From NCBI GenBank assembly GCA_018384465.1, contig JAHAYQ010000046.1, forward strand, positions 1-12,177: 12,177 bases of DNA. Reading direction: 5' to 3'. The notes under the pieces were generated by a model. That model saw nothing but the letters and a program-made list of their open reading frames with translations, ran no database searches and had not been told where the DNA came from. Shown here in pieces: positions 1 through 4,920 of the stretch (the stretch's first letter is position 1; each line of letters begins with the position of its first letter). Both the position numbers and the translations under genes were made by a program. Source of the stretch: Myroides sp. (GTDB lineage: Bacteria; Bacteroidota; Bacteroidia; Flavobacteriales; Flavobacteriaceae).

Positions 1-99
1 AACAGTTTTAACTAATGCAGAAGCATCTTTAAGTGAGTAAAGTTTATTTTTCTCAATTTTAGCAGCAGCTTCCTTTTGCTTTTTTGTCAATTTTGCCAT
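1..99 (-). CDS. rplA: 50S ribosomal protein L1, N-terminal part (cut by window edge)
   Basis: This is the first 33 codons of ribosomal protein uL1. The ATG is at 97-99, and the frame runs open to the window edge, so the C-terminal part is missing. The visible protein starts MAKLTKKQKEA and continues with a lysine- and alanine-rich helix, typical of bacterial L1 N-termini. L1 binds 23S rRNA at the L1 stalk and in E. coli represses its own operon at the mRNA level (family knowledge). It lies 3 bases downstream of the rplK stop, so the two are almost certainly co-transcribed and probably translationally coupled. No Shine-Dalgarno is visible. The identification rests on 33 residues plus the rplK-rplA context, which together are strong. 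Confidence 0.93.
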   Translation of the reverse strand, partial: MAKLTKKQKEAAAKIEKNKLYSLKDASALVKTV

Positions 100-102
100 G
101 TC

Positions 103-549
103 TTACGCTTGTTTTAAAGGAGATTCTCCAGTTACAGTTATACCCATAGATCTAGCTGTTCCAGCGATCATGCTCATTGCAGACTCGACAGTGAATGCAT
201 TCAAATCTGCCATTTTATCGTCAGCGATAGCGCGGATTTGATCCCACGTTACGCTAGCAACTTTTTTACGGTTTGGTTCACCCGAACCTGATTTAAGCTT
301 TTTAGCTTCTAATAATTGTACCGCTGCCGGTGGTGTTTTAACAACAAAGTAAAACGACTCGTCTTTATAAACTGTAATTTGTACTGGACAAATCTTGCCG
401 GCTTTATCTTGGGTTCTAGCATTAAATTGCTTACAGAATTCCATGATGTTTACACCAGCAGCACCTAGAGCAGGTCCAACCGGTGGCGATGGGTTCGCAG
501 CACCTCCCTTAACTTGTAGTTTAACTACTTTACTAATTTCTTTTGCCAT
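103..549 (-). CDS. rplK: 50S ribosomal protein L11
   Basis: Ribosomal protein uL11, 148 aa, is full length for the family. The N-terminal domain (about residues 1-72) has the conserved proline-rich stretch PSPPVGPALGAAGVNI and the motif KTPPAAVQLL. The C-terminal rRNA-binding domain (about 73-145) includes KKVASVTWDQIRAIADDKM and the GTARSMGI element. L11 binds the GTPase-associated centre of 23S rRNA, where EF-Tu and EF-G act. The start codon follows an A/T-only leader with no SD. A 62-base gap separates it from nusG, and rplA follows 3 bases after its stop. Any autoregulation through the leader is discussed separately. Confidence 0.98.
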   Translation of the reverse strand: MAKEISKVVKLQVKGGAANPSPPVGPALGAAGVNIMEFCKQFNARTQDKAGKICPVQITVYKDESFYFVVKTPPAAVQLLEAKKLKSGSGEPNRKKVASVTWDQIRAIADDKMADLNAFTVESAMSMIAGTARSMGITVTGESPLKQA

Positions 550-565
550 TTTTAAAAAAATTTAG

Positions 566-594
566 CACATCTCTCAGTGGAAGCGATTGATGTG
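566..594 (-). promoter_or_regulatory. possible stem-loop in the rplK leader
   Basis: In the 62-base nusG-rplK gap, CACATC and GATGTG form a 6-bp stem around a 17-base loop, about 16 bases upstream of the rplK ATG. In E. coli the rplKA mRNA is repressed by L1 binding a leader structure at this position. I cannot match the loop to an L1-binding consensus by eye, so the regulatory role is only a positional inference. A 6-bp stem of this kind can occur by chance. Confidence 0.25.
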
Positions 595-611
595 GATAAA
601 ATATGTAACAA

Positions 612-1163
612 TTATATTTTCTCTACTTGTGTGAAGCTTAATTCTAATGGTGTTTTTCTTCCGAAAATTTTCACCATAACTTCAAGCTTACGTTTGTCTT
701 CGTTCACTTTTTCAATAGTTCCATTGAAACCATTGAAAGGTCCGTCGACTACTTTTACTGTTTCACCAATTTCATAAGGAATTAATCCTGCATCAGCTGA
801 AACAGCCAACTCATCTACTTTACCAAGCATACGGTTAACCTCTGCTTGTCTTAATGGTACTGGGTCACCTCCGCGTGTTTCGCCTAAGAATCCAATTACC
901 CCTGAAATAGATTTTATAATATGTGGTAATTCACCAGTTAAGTTTGCTTCTATCATTACATAGCCTGGAAAATAAATACGTTCTTTTGTGACTTTTTTTC
1001 CATCTTTTTGCGAAACTACTTTTTCTGTAGGAACTAAAACTTGTGACAAGTAATCTTCCATACCTAAGCGTACGATTTCACTTTCTATGTAACCTTTAAC
1101 TTTATTTTCTTGTCCGCTTACCGCTCTAACTACATACCATTTTTTCATGTTATTCTCTGTCAT
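612..1163 (-). CDS. nusG: transcription termination/antitermination protein NusG
   Basis: NusG, 183 aa from the ATG at 1161-1163. The N-terminal NGN domain (about residues 1-115) contains the KKWYVVRAVSGQENKV motif and the FPGYVMIEA segment that contacts RNA polymerase. A C-terminal KOW domain (about 128-183) contains GETVKVVDGPFNGFNGTI. It links RNA polymerase to ribosomes or Rho. The frame extends 6 codons upstream to an ATG at 1179-1181, but that would overlap the secE stop. The chosen start gives MTENNMKKWYVV, which matches the usual length ahead of the KKWYVV motif. The purine run AAGGA lies only about 2 bases upstream, too close to be a normal SD. A third candidate ATG lies at 1146-1148. 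Confidence 0.96.
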   Translation of the reverse strand: MTENNMKKWYVVRAVSGQENKVKGYIESEIVRLGMEDYLSQVLVPTEKVVSQKDGKKVTKERIYFPGYVMIEANLTGELPHIIKSISGVIGFLGETRGGDPVPLRQAEVNRMLGKVDELAVSADAGLIPYEIGETVKVVDGPFNGFNGTIEKVNEDKRKLEVMVKIFGRKTPLELSFTQVEKI

Positions 1164-1173
1164 AATCCTTAAA

Positions 1174-1371
1174 TTATCCATTTAAAAGATTAAAGAAACC
1201 TGCAAGGGCTTTAGCAAATACTGTATCTGCACCCCACGTAGCTAACGAAAATATAACTGTAAAAATAGTAACAATAATAGTATAACGCTGTACCTCTGCC
1301 CATGGAGTCCATGTAACATGCGACTTTAATTCGTTAAACGCATCAGATATATAATTAACTACTTTTGCCAT
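1174..1371 (-). CDS. secE: preprotein translocase subunit SecE
   Basis: A short SecE of 65 aa, of the single-membrane-span type common outside gammaproteobacteria. An amphipathic N-terminal helix (about residues 5-29, VVNYISDAFNELKSHVTWTP) has the conserved T-W-P element. One transmembrane segment follows at about residues 30-48 (YTIIVTIFTVIFSLATWG). SecE clamps SecY in the inner-membrane translocon. It sits between tRNA-Trp and nusG, as in many bacteria, with its ATG 15 bases after the end of the tRNA. Its stop is 10 bases upstream of the nusG start. No SD is visible. Confidence 0.95.
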   Translation of the reverse strand: MAKVVNYISDAFNELKSHVTWTPWAEVQRYTIIVTIFTVIFSLATWGADTVFAKALAGFFNLLNG

Positions 1372-1385
1372 AAGATTTATTTTTG

Positions 1386-1456
1386 CACGGGTGGAGGGAT
1401 TCGAACCCCCATCAACGGTTTTGGAGACCGCTATTCTACCCTTGAACTACACCCGT
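1386..1456 (-). tRNA. tRNA-Trp(CCA)
   Basis: A full cloverleaf can be drawn on the minus strand. The acceptor is ACGGGTG/CACCCGT with discriminator G. The anticodon stem GCGGT/ACCGT encloses loop CTCCAAA (anticodon CCA), and the T arm has GGTTCGAATCC. Length is 71 nt. The 3' CCA is not encoded; the G is followed by CAAAA. It lies between tuf and secE, the usual position of trpT in Bacteroidota and several other phyla, and is presumably excised from the long tuf-secE-nusG transcript. Confidence 0.97.
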
Positions 1457-1485
1457 ATAAAAGTCGGCAGCGAACTACCGACTTT
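1457..1485 (-). terminator. terminator-like hairpin between tuf and tRNA-Trp
   Basis: On the minus strand an 11-bp stem with one U-G pair, AAAGTCGGTAG/CTGCCGACTTT, closes on a TTCG tetraloop. It is followed by TAT and then directly by the 5' end of tRNA-Trp, giving only a short U run. It lies 24 bases after the tuf stop. It could be a partial terminator that lowers expression of secE-nusG relative to tuf, or an RNase landing site that separates the tuf mRNA from the tRNA. The missing long U-tract argues against strong termination. Confidence 0.5.
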
Positions 1486-1509
1486 AATTAATATAATTTA
1501 AACTTGTAA

Positions 1510-2697
1510 TTAGTCTAAAATTTCAGTTACCTGACCAGCACCTACTGTACGACCACCTTCGCGGATAGCGAAACGTAAACCTACAGATAAAGCGATTGGT
1601 TGTAATAACTCAACAGTAATAGTTAAGTTATCTCCAGGCATAACCATCTCAGTTCCTTCTGGTAATTGGATTGTACCAGTTACGTCAGTTGTACGAACGT
1701 AGAATTGAGGACGGTAGTTGTTGTGGAATGGAGTGTGACGTCCACCTTCTTCTTTTTTCAAGATATAAACCTCTGCTTTGAATTTAGCATGTGGTTTAAC
1801 TGAACCTGGCTTAACGATAACCATACCACGACGGATATCAGTTTTATCGATACCACGTAATAAAATACCTACGTTATCACCTGCTTCACCACGGTCAAGG
1901 ATTTTACGGAACATTTCAACCCCTGTAATAGTAGAAGTTAATTTGTCTGCACCCATACCAATGATTTCAACTGCATCACCAGTGTTAGCAACACCTGTTT
2001 CGATACGTCCTGTAGCAACAGTACCACGACCAGTAATTGTAAACACGTCTTCAACAGGCATTAAGAATGGTTTGTCAGTATCACGTACTGGCTCTTCGAT
2101 CCACTCATCAACAGCAGCCATTAATTCTAATAATTTGTCAACCCATTGTTGCTCTCCGTTCAATGCTCCTAAAGCAGAACCTTGGATTACTGGACAGTTG
2201 TCTCCATCATATTGGTAGAAAGACAATAAGTCTCTGATTTCCATTTCAACAAGTTCTAACAATTCTGGATCATCAACTAAATCCACTTTGTTCATGAATA
2301 CAACGATACGAGGAATACCAACTTGGCGACCTAATAAGATGTGCTCACGAGTTTGTGGCATTGGTCCATCAGTTGCAGCAACTACAAGAATAGCTCCATC
2401 CATTTGCGCAGCACCAGTAACCATGTTTTTCACGTAATCCGCGTGACCTGGACAGTCAACGTGTGCATAGTGACGGTTTGCTGTTGCGTACTCAACGTGA
2501 GAAGTGTTGATTGTAATTCCACGCTCTTTTTCCTCAGGTGCGTTGTCAATTTGATCAAATGATCTTGCTTCTGAATATCCAGCATCTGCCAAAACCTTAG
2601 AAATAGCAGCAGTAGTAGTGGTTTTTCCGTGATCCACGTGTCCAATTGTACCGATGTTTAAGTGCGGCTTTGAACGATCAAAAGTTTCTTTTGCCAT
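1510..2697 (-). CDS. tuf: elongation factor Tu
   Basis: EF-Tu, 395 aa, full length. It is a GTPase that delivers aminoacyl-tRNA to the ribosomal A site. The G domain shows GHVDHGKT (residues 19-26, P-loop), the switch segment with RGITI (about 59-63), DCPGH (81-85) and NKVD (136-139). Domain 2 has GRGTVATGRIETG, and domain 3 ends with the conserved GGRTVGAGQVTEI. The ATG at 2695-2697 has an A-rich leader and no SD. Three tRNA genes lie just upstream with no clear separate promoter in the 57-base gap, so tuf is probably transcribed with them. This resembles the thrU-tyrU-glyT-thrT-tufB unit of E. coli. The sequence is typical of Flavobacteriaceae. Confidence 0.99.
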   Translation of the reverse strand: MAKETFDRSKPHLNIGTIGHVDHGKTTTTAAISKVLADAGYSEARSFDQIDNAPEEKERGITINTSHVEYATANRHYAHVDCPGHADYVKNMVTGAAQMDGAILVVAATDGPMPQTREHILLGRQVGIPRIVVFMNKVDLVDDPELLELVEMEIRDLLSFYQYDGDNCPVIQGSALGALNGEQQWVDKLLELMAAVDEWIEEPVRDTDKPFLMPVEDVFTITGRGTVATGRIETGVANTGDAVEIIGMGADKLTSTITGVEMFRKILDRGEAGDNVGILLRGIDKTDIRRGMVIVKPGSVKPHAKFKAEVYILKKEEGGRHTPFHNNYRPQFYVRTTDVTGTIQLPEGTEMVMPGDNLTITVELLQPIALSVGLRFAIREGGRTVGAGQVTEILD

Positions 2698-2754
2698 GAT
2701 TTAATAATTTAATCTTAGTTATATAATTAGTGTTCAACTTTAAACTTAACCTAG

Positions 2755-2826
2755 AGCCAACGACGGGATTTGAACCCGTGACCTCTTCCTTACCAAGGAA
2801 GCACTCTACCCCTGAGCTACGTCGGC
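2755..2826 (-). tRNA. tRNA-Thr(GGU)
   Basis: The acceptor is GCCGACG/CGTTGGC (one G-U pair) with discriminator T. The D arm contains AGCTCAGGGGTAGAG. The anticodon stem CTTCC/GGAAG encloses loop TTGGTAA (anticodon GGT), and the T arm has GGGTTCAAATCCC. Length is 72 nt with no encoded CCA. It is the last of three tRNAs upstream of tuf, 14 bases after tRNA-Tyr. Confidence 0.97.
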
Positions 2827-2840
2827 TTATATTAAATTTG

Positions 2841-2921
2841 TGGGGAGAGCAGGATTCGAACCTGCGAAGGTTTCCCAACGGATTTACAGTCCGTCCTCGT
2901 TGGCCGCTTGAGTATCTCCCC
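2841..2921 (-). tRNA. tRNA-Tyr(GUA)
   Basis: A class II tRNA with a long variable arm, 81 nt. The acceptor is GGGGAGA/TCTCCCC with discriminator A. The anticodon stem ACGGA/TCCGT encloses loop CTGTAAA (anticodon GTA), and the T arm has AGGTTCGAATCCT. No CCA is encoded. It is the middle gene of the three-tRNA cluster upstream of tuf. Confidence 0.97.
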
Positions 2922-2956
2922 TAACCTATTTATTTTTGCAACTTTGTTTGTTGATG

Positions 2957-3030
2957 AGCCTTTGGAGGGACTCGAACCCACGACCTGCTGATTACAAATC
3001 AGCTGCTCTAGCCAGCTGAGCTACAAAGGC
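2957..3030 (-). tRNA. tRNA-Thr(UGU)
   Basis: The acceptor is GCCTTTG/CAAAGGC with discriminator T. The D arm contains AGCTCAGCTGGCTAGAGC. The anticodon stem GCTGA/TCAGC encloses loop TTTGTAA (anticodon TGT), and the T arm has GGGTTCGAGTCCC. Length is 74 nt with no encoded CCA. It is the first gene of the tRNA-tuf transcript. Its 5' end lies 10 bases after a terminator-like hairpin. A 35-base spacer follows before tRNA-Tyr. Confidence 0.97.
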
Positions 3031-3034
3031 ATTT

Positions 3035-3060
3035 AAAAAAGTCCGCTATTTCTAACGGAC
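3035..3060 (-). terminator. hairpin plus U6 between hpf and the tRNA-tuf operon
   Basis: On the minus strand GTCCG/CGGAC forms 5 bp. After one mismatch two more pairs (TA/TA) close a GAAA loop. The hairpin is followed by TTTTTT and then, 4 bases later, the 5' end of tRNA-Thr(UGU). It has the form of an intrinsic terminator for xerC-hpf. However, the best -7 element for the tRNA operon lies just upstream of it, so the hairpin may instead be the 5' leader of the tRNA transcript. Confidence 0.6.
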
Positions 3061-3062
3061 TG

Positions 3063-3070
3063 CAAATATA
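3063..3070 (-). promoter_or_regulatory. -7 element of the tRNA-tuf operon promoter
   Basis: TATATTTG matches the Bacteroidota -7 consensus TAnnTTTG. A T-rich stretch (TGTTTT) lies about 20 bases upstream where the -33 TTG/TTTG is expected, so the upstream match is weak. The predicted start of transcription falls at about 3055-3060, at the base of the hairpin before tRNA-Thr(UGU). No other good element lies between hpf and the tRNAs. Confidence 0.5.
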
Positions 3071-3081
3071 TATACTTATTT

Positions 3082-3120
3082 AAATAAATAAAACATTTTT
3101 TATATATTTTTTATTTATTT
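3082..3120 (-). other. A/T-only inverted repeat overlapping the hpf stop
   Basis: Two perfect 12-base arms, AAATAAATAAAA and TTTTATTTATTT, surround a 15-base A/T-rich loop (one G-C base). One arm covers the first two bases of the hpf stop codon. An A-U-only stem is weak. It could protect the hpf mRNA 3' end or be a by-product of the very AT-rich spacer. Confidence 0.3.
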
Positions 3121-3418
3121 AATGCGCTTTTATTTTTTCTTTGCGTTTTACAAGTAATCTTTCTAAAGCGTCTGAGCCTAAATCTGTTGCTTCCTCGAAT
3201 GTTTTAGCTATTTTTTTAACAATTAAATCATCACCAGGAATTTTAACAATAATATCTACAGACTTATTTTCTTTATCACTTGTATTTTCCGTTCGCAAAG
3301 ATACGTCAATTCCTACTATCTTATCATAATATTTGTGTAATTTTTCTAAACGCTCATTTATAAAATCAACTAATTTTCTGTCAACATTAAAGTTAACTGC
3401 CTGAATATTCACTTTCAT
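3119..3418 (-). CDS. hpf: ribosome hibernation-promoting factor, short form (HPF/YfiA family)
   Basis: A 99-aa protein of the HPF/RaiA family, which binds the small-subunit decoding region and stores ribosomes in an inactive state. The sequence shows the expected fold order. It has an N-terminal strand (KVNIQAVNF), a helix with RKLVDFINERLEKLHKYYDKI, a strand with VDVSL-like GIDVSLR, further strands (DIIVKIPGDDLIVKK), and a C-terminal helix (KTFEEATDLGSDALERLLVKR). The C-terminal dimerisation domain of long HPF is absent, so this is the short type. It starts 20 bases after the xerC stop with no promoter between them, so it is presumably co-transcribed with xerC. Its position beside tuf, rpsU and the tRNAs suits a role in translation control. 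Confidence 0.93.
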   Translation of the reverse strand: MKVNIQAVNFNVDRKLVDFINERLEKLHKYYDKIVGIDVSLRTENTSDKENKSVDIIVKIPGDDLIVKKIAKTFEEATDLGSDALERLLVKRKEKIKAH

Positions 3419-3438
3419 AAATACATTATTTAAAAGGT

Positions 3439-4341
3439 TTATAAATCTTGTTCTTCGGAATTAAACCGCGGATGTGCCTTACTATACGTTTTTTTTAACT
3501 CTGCTAAACTGCTGTGCGTATATATTTGTGTTGACGATAAGCTTGAATGCCCAAGCAATTCTTTAATCGTATTTAAATTTGCACCTGCGTTTAACATGTG
3601 TGTAGCAAACGTATGCCTTAACACATGGGGGCTTTTTTTTCCTTTTGATGTAACACCTCTAAAATAGTTATTTATTAATCGATAAACAAATGTTTGGTTT
3701 ATTTTTTTACTGTTTTTTAACAAAAATAAATCCCCTTCTATATCGGCAGAAAAAAAAGATTGTCTTTCTTTCATAAATTGTTCTAAAACCACACGTACTG
3801 ATGTTAATATGGGAACAATTCGCTCTTTGGATCTCTTTCCTAATATCTTTATTTCTGATCGCTGTAGATTGATATCGGTTATTTGCAAATTTATTAATTC
3901 ACTTTTACGAATTCCCAACGTATAAAAAAGAAGAATAATTATAAAGTTTTGAAACCCAAAATAATCATCGTCGAAATCGCTACGATTTATTTGCAGCATT
4001 TCCTCTTCTGAAAAGGGAGTTTGTAACACTTTTTTAATACGCAATGCTTTGTGGGCTTGTAAAGGATATGTTTCTATAGTTTTAGTTATATATAGAAATT
4101 TAAAATAACTTTTTAATGAAGCAATTTTACGATTAATAGAGTTATTAGTAAGATTATTGGTAGACAAAAAAACCATCCACTGCCTGATATGGGGATAAGT
4201 TATTTGATTTACATCATTAATTTGACCCGCAACATAATTTAAAAAACTTTCTACATCCTTTAAATAGGCATTCACAGTGTAAATCGAAAAGTTCTTTTCT
4301 TTAAATAAATAATCGTAATATGATTTTAGATGTTTTTCCAT
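3439..4341 (-). CDS. xerC: XerC-type tyrosine recombinase
   Basis: A 300-aa tyrosine recombinase. The N-terminal SAM-like core-binding domain is at about residues 1-90 and the catalytic domain at about 110-290. All six catalytic positions are visible: R145 (LGIRKSE), K169 (LGKRSKER), H239 and R242 (SPHVLRHTF), H265 (LLGHSS) and the nucleophile Y274 (QIYTHSS). Xer recombinases resolve chromosome dimers at dif. The frame opens 6 codons earlier with a TTG at 4357-4359, but that lies inside the rpsU terminator hairpin. The ATG at 4339-4341 gives the normal MEKHLKSYYDYL start. Genes of this type between rpsU and hpf are a common arrangement in Bacteroidota. XerC versus XerD cannot be proved from sequence alone. 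Confidence 0.93.
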   Translation of the reverse strand: MEKHLKSYYDYLFKEKNFSIYTVNAYLKDVESFLNYVAGQINDVNQITYPHIRQWMVFLSTNNLTNNSINRKIASLKSYFKFLYITKTIETYPLQAHKALRIKKVLQTPFSEEEMLQINRSDFDDDYFGFQNFIIILLFYTLGIRKSELINLQITDINLQRSEIKILGKRSKERIVPILTSVRVVLEQFMKERQSFFSADIEGDLFLLKNSKKINQTFVYRLINNYFRGVTSKGKKSPHVLRHTFATHMLNAGANLNTIKELLGHSSLSSTQIYTHSSLAELKKTYSKAHPRFNSEEQDL

Positions 4342-4382
4342 AAAAAAATCGCTAATCAAAGTTAACTTTAATTAGCGATTTT
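4342..4382 (-). terminator. rpsU intrinsic terminator
   Basis: A 12-bp perfect stem (AAAATCGCTAAT/ATTAGCGATTTT) continues through a U-G pair and four more pairs to a TTAA loop, about 17 bp in all. It is followed by a U run of seven that touches the xerC ATG. It starts 16 bases after the rpsU stop. This leaves no room for a separate xerC promoter downstream of it. Confidence 0.88.
4357..4364 (-). promoter_or_regulatory. possible xerC -7 element inside the rpsU terminator
   Basis: TAACTTTG, in the apical part of the terminator hairpin, matches TAnnTTTG. A T-rich stretch (GTTTT) lies about 19-20 bases upstream, with no clean TTG. Transcription would start at about 4350-4354, leaving a leader of about 10 bases before the xerC ATG and no intact terminator hairpin in the xerC RNA. 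Chance matches are possible in this AT-rich DNA. Confidence 0.4.
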
Positions 4383-4398
4383 AAAACTGTTTCAACGA

Positions 4399-4593
4399 TT
4401 AAATTTCTACAGAATCTTTTAAACGTTGTACGTATTGTGCTTTTTGCATTTGAGCTCTTTTTGAAACAGAAGGTTTTGTAAAGTTTTTACGACTTCTTAA
4501 TTCACGTAACGTACGTGTTTTGTCAAATTTTCTTTTGTAACGTTTTAACGCTCTATCAATATTTTCTCCGTCTTTAATTGGAATGATCAACAT
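4399..4593 (-). CDS. rpsU: 30S ribosomal protein S21
   Basis: bS21, 64 aa, a small, very basic protein on the platform of the 30S subunit. The N-terminal half has MLIIPIKDGENIDRALKRYKR, typical of the family. The C-terminal half is lysine/arginine-rich (RELRSRKNFTKPSVSKRAQ). In Bacteroidota, bS21 helps hide the anti-SD of 16S rRNA, and rpsU itself carries a strong SD, so ribosomes lacking bS21 can make it (published work in Flavobacterium johnsoniae). This copy fits, since it is the only gene in the window with a perfect SD. It has its own promoter and a strong terminator. Confidence 0.97.
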   Translation of the reverse strand: MLIIPIKDGENIDRALKRYKRKFDKTRTLRELRSRKNFTKPSVSKRAQMQKAQYVQRLKDSVEI

Positions 4594-4601
4594 AATTTAT
4601 A

Positions 4602-4611
4602 CACCTCCTTT
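4602..4611 (-). promoter_or_regulatory. strong Shine-Dalgarno of rpsU
   Basis: AAAGGAGGTG is a 10-base match to the 16S anti-SD, 8 bases upstream of the rpsU ATG. Every other gene start in the window lacks such a site and has an A/T-rich leader instead. This contrast supports translational autoregulation of rpsU by bS21-free ribosomes. Confidence 0.92.
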
Positions 4612-4622
4612 CGTTATGGCTG

Positions 4623-4630
4623 CAAATGTA
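4623..4630 (-). promoter_or_regulatory. rpsU promoter -7 element
   Basis: TACATTTG matches TAnnTTTG and lies 29 bases upstream of the rpsU ATG, so the leader would be about 20-25 bases and consist mostly of the SD. The -33 region is a T/C-rich tract without a clear TTG. Confidence 0.6.
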
Positions 4631-4724
4631 GGGATATTTTTTTAATAATGTAGAAAAAAGAAAAAAGATTATAGAAAAAAGATGATTTATGGACTAGTTC
4701 AAAAAAAATCTGTCCAATGTACAA

Positions 4725-4832
4725 TCACCCTCGTTTTTCAATCTCAGCAATTAAATCATCAGAAATTGTCAGCTTGTTGTTTTCAGAATCATTCATTGAT
4801 TGATCGATACGACCATTTATTTCGTCGATCAA
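4725..4832 (-). CDS. doubtful 35-aa ORF upstream of rpsU
   Basis: It reads from a TTG at 4830-4832 to a TGA at 4725-4727. An internal ATG at 4794-4796 would give 23 aa. The product has a protein-like composition (MIDEINGRIDQS then MNDSENNKLTISDDLIAEIEKRG), acidic, with an amphipathic C-terminal end. I do not recognise it. It could be a small protein, the remnant of a lost gene, or chance. There is no SD, and only an imperfect -7-like TAATTTAC is nearby. A frame stop lies 8 codons upstream. Confidence 0.18.
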   Translation of the reverse strand: MIDEINGRIDQSMNDSENNKLTISDDLIAEIEKRG

Positions 4833-4833
4833 T
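4799..4833. repeat. 9-bp perfect inverted repeat
   Basis: The arms ATTGATCGA (4799-4807) and TCGATCAAT (4825-4833) are perfect. Three more pairs (CGA/TCG) form if two bases bulge, leaving a 9-base loop. There is no U-tract on either side, so it is not a terminator. It could be an operator, an RNA structure in a leader, or chance. Confidence 0.4.
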
Positions 4834-4856
4834 ATCTGTAAATTACACTTTTAAAT

Positions 4857-4888
4857 TAAAAAAAGGAAAAACTAGTACAGTCTTTCCT
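4857..4888 (-). terminator. terminator of the acyl-CoA dehydrogenase gene
   Basis: A 10-bp stem AGGAAAGACT/AGTTTTTCCT (one G-U pair) with a 5-base loop is followed by TTTTTT. It lies 32 bases after the acyl-CoA dehydrogenase stop, on the same strand. Confidence 0.87.
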
Positions 4889-4920
4889 CTTTAATCTATT
4901 ATCTATTCTCTAAAAAGAAA

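Larger units (their letters stand above)
4594..4920. other. 327-bp stretch without a confident gene
   Basis: It holds, in minus-strand order, the acyl-CoA dehydrogenase terminator (4857-4888), an inverted repeat (4799-4833), a possible short ORF (4725-4832), a T-rich tract, and the rpsU promoter and SD (4602-4630). The base composition is AT-rich like the rest of the window. There is no tRNA-like or insertion-sequence signature. A plus-strand frame at 4682-4894 looks like a chance ORF. Confidence 0.7.

Noticed and set aside
1375..1387. 13-mer TGCAAAAATAAAT (minus strand) at the 3' end of tRNA-Trp, repeated at 2928-2940 after tRNA-Thr(UGU)
   Set aside because: It could be a shared tRNA-trailer processing site. 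However, it is A-rich, the first copy begins within the tRNA end, and it is not seen after the other two tRNAs, so chance is likely.
1778..2562. ORFs on both strands inside tuf
   Set aside because: They are shadows of the highly biased tuf coding sequence; their products have no domain features.
2931..2938. Plus-strand TATTTTTG, matching the -7 consensus, with another at 1378-1385
   Set aside because: It points antisense into tRNA genes with no plus-strand gene downstream. It is probably the chance reverse complement of an A-rich spacer.
3439..4341. XerC as part of an integrated mobile element
   Set aside because: It is a housekeeping-type recombinase in the conserved rpsU-hpf-tuf neighbourhood. 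There are no attachment-site repeats at the nearby tRNAs and no phage or transfer genes.
4342..4359. Six-codon N-terminal extension of XerC from a TTG
   Set aside because: It lies inside the rpsU terminator, and the ATG at 4339-4341 gives the normal family start.
4682..4894. Plus-strand 70-codon ORF upstream of rpsU
   Set aside because: It runs through the minus-strand acyl-CoA dehydrogenase terminator. It also has a low-complexity, cysteine/serine-rich product with no recognisable domain and no promoter or SD.
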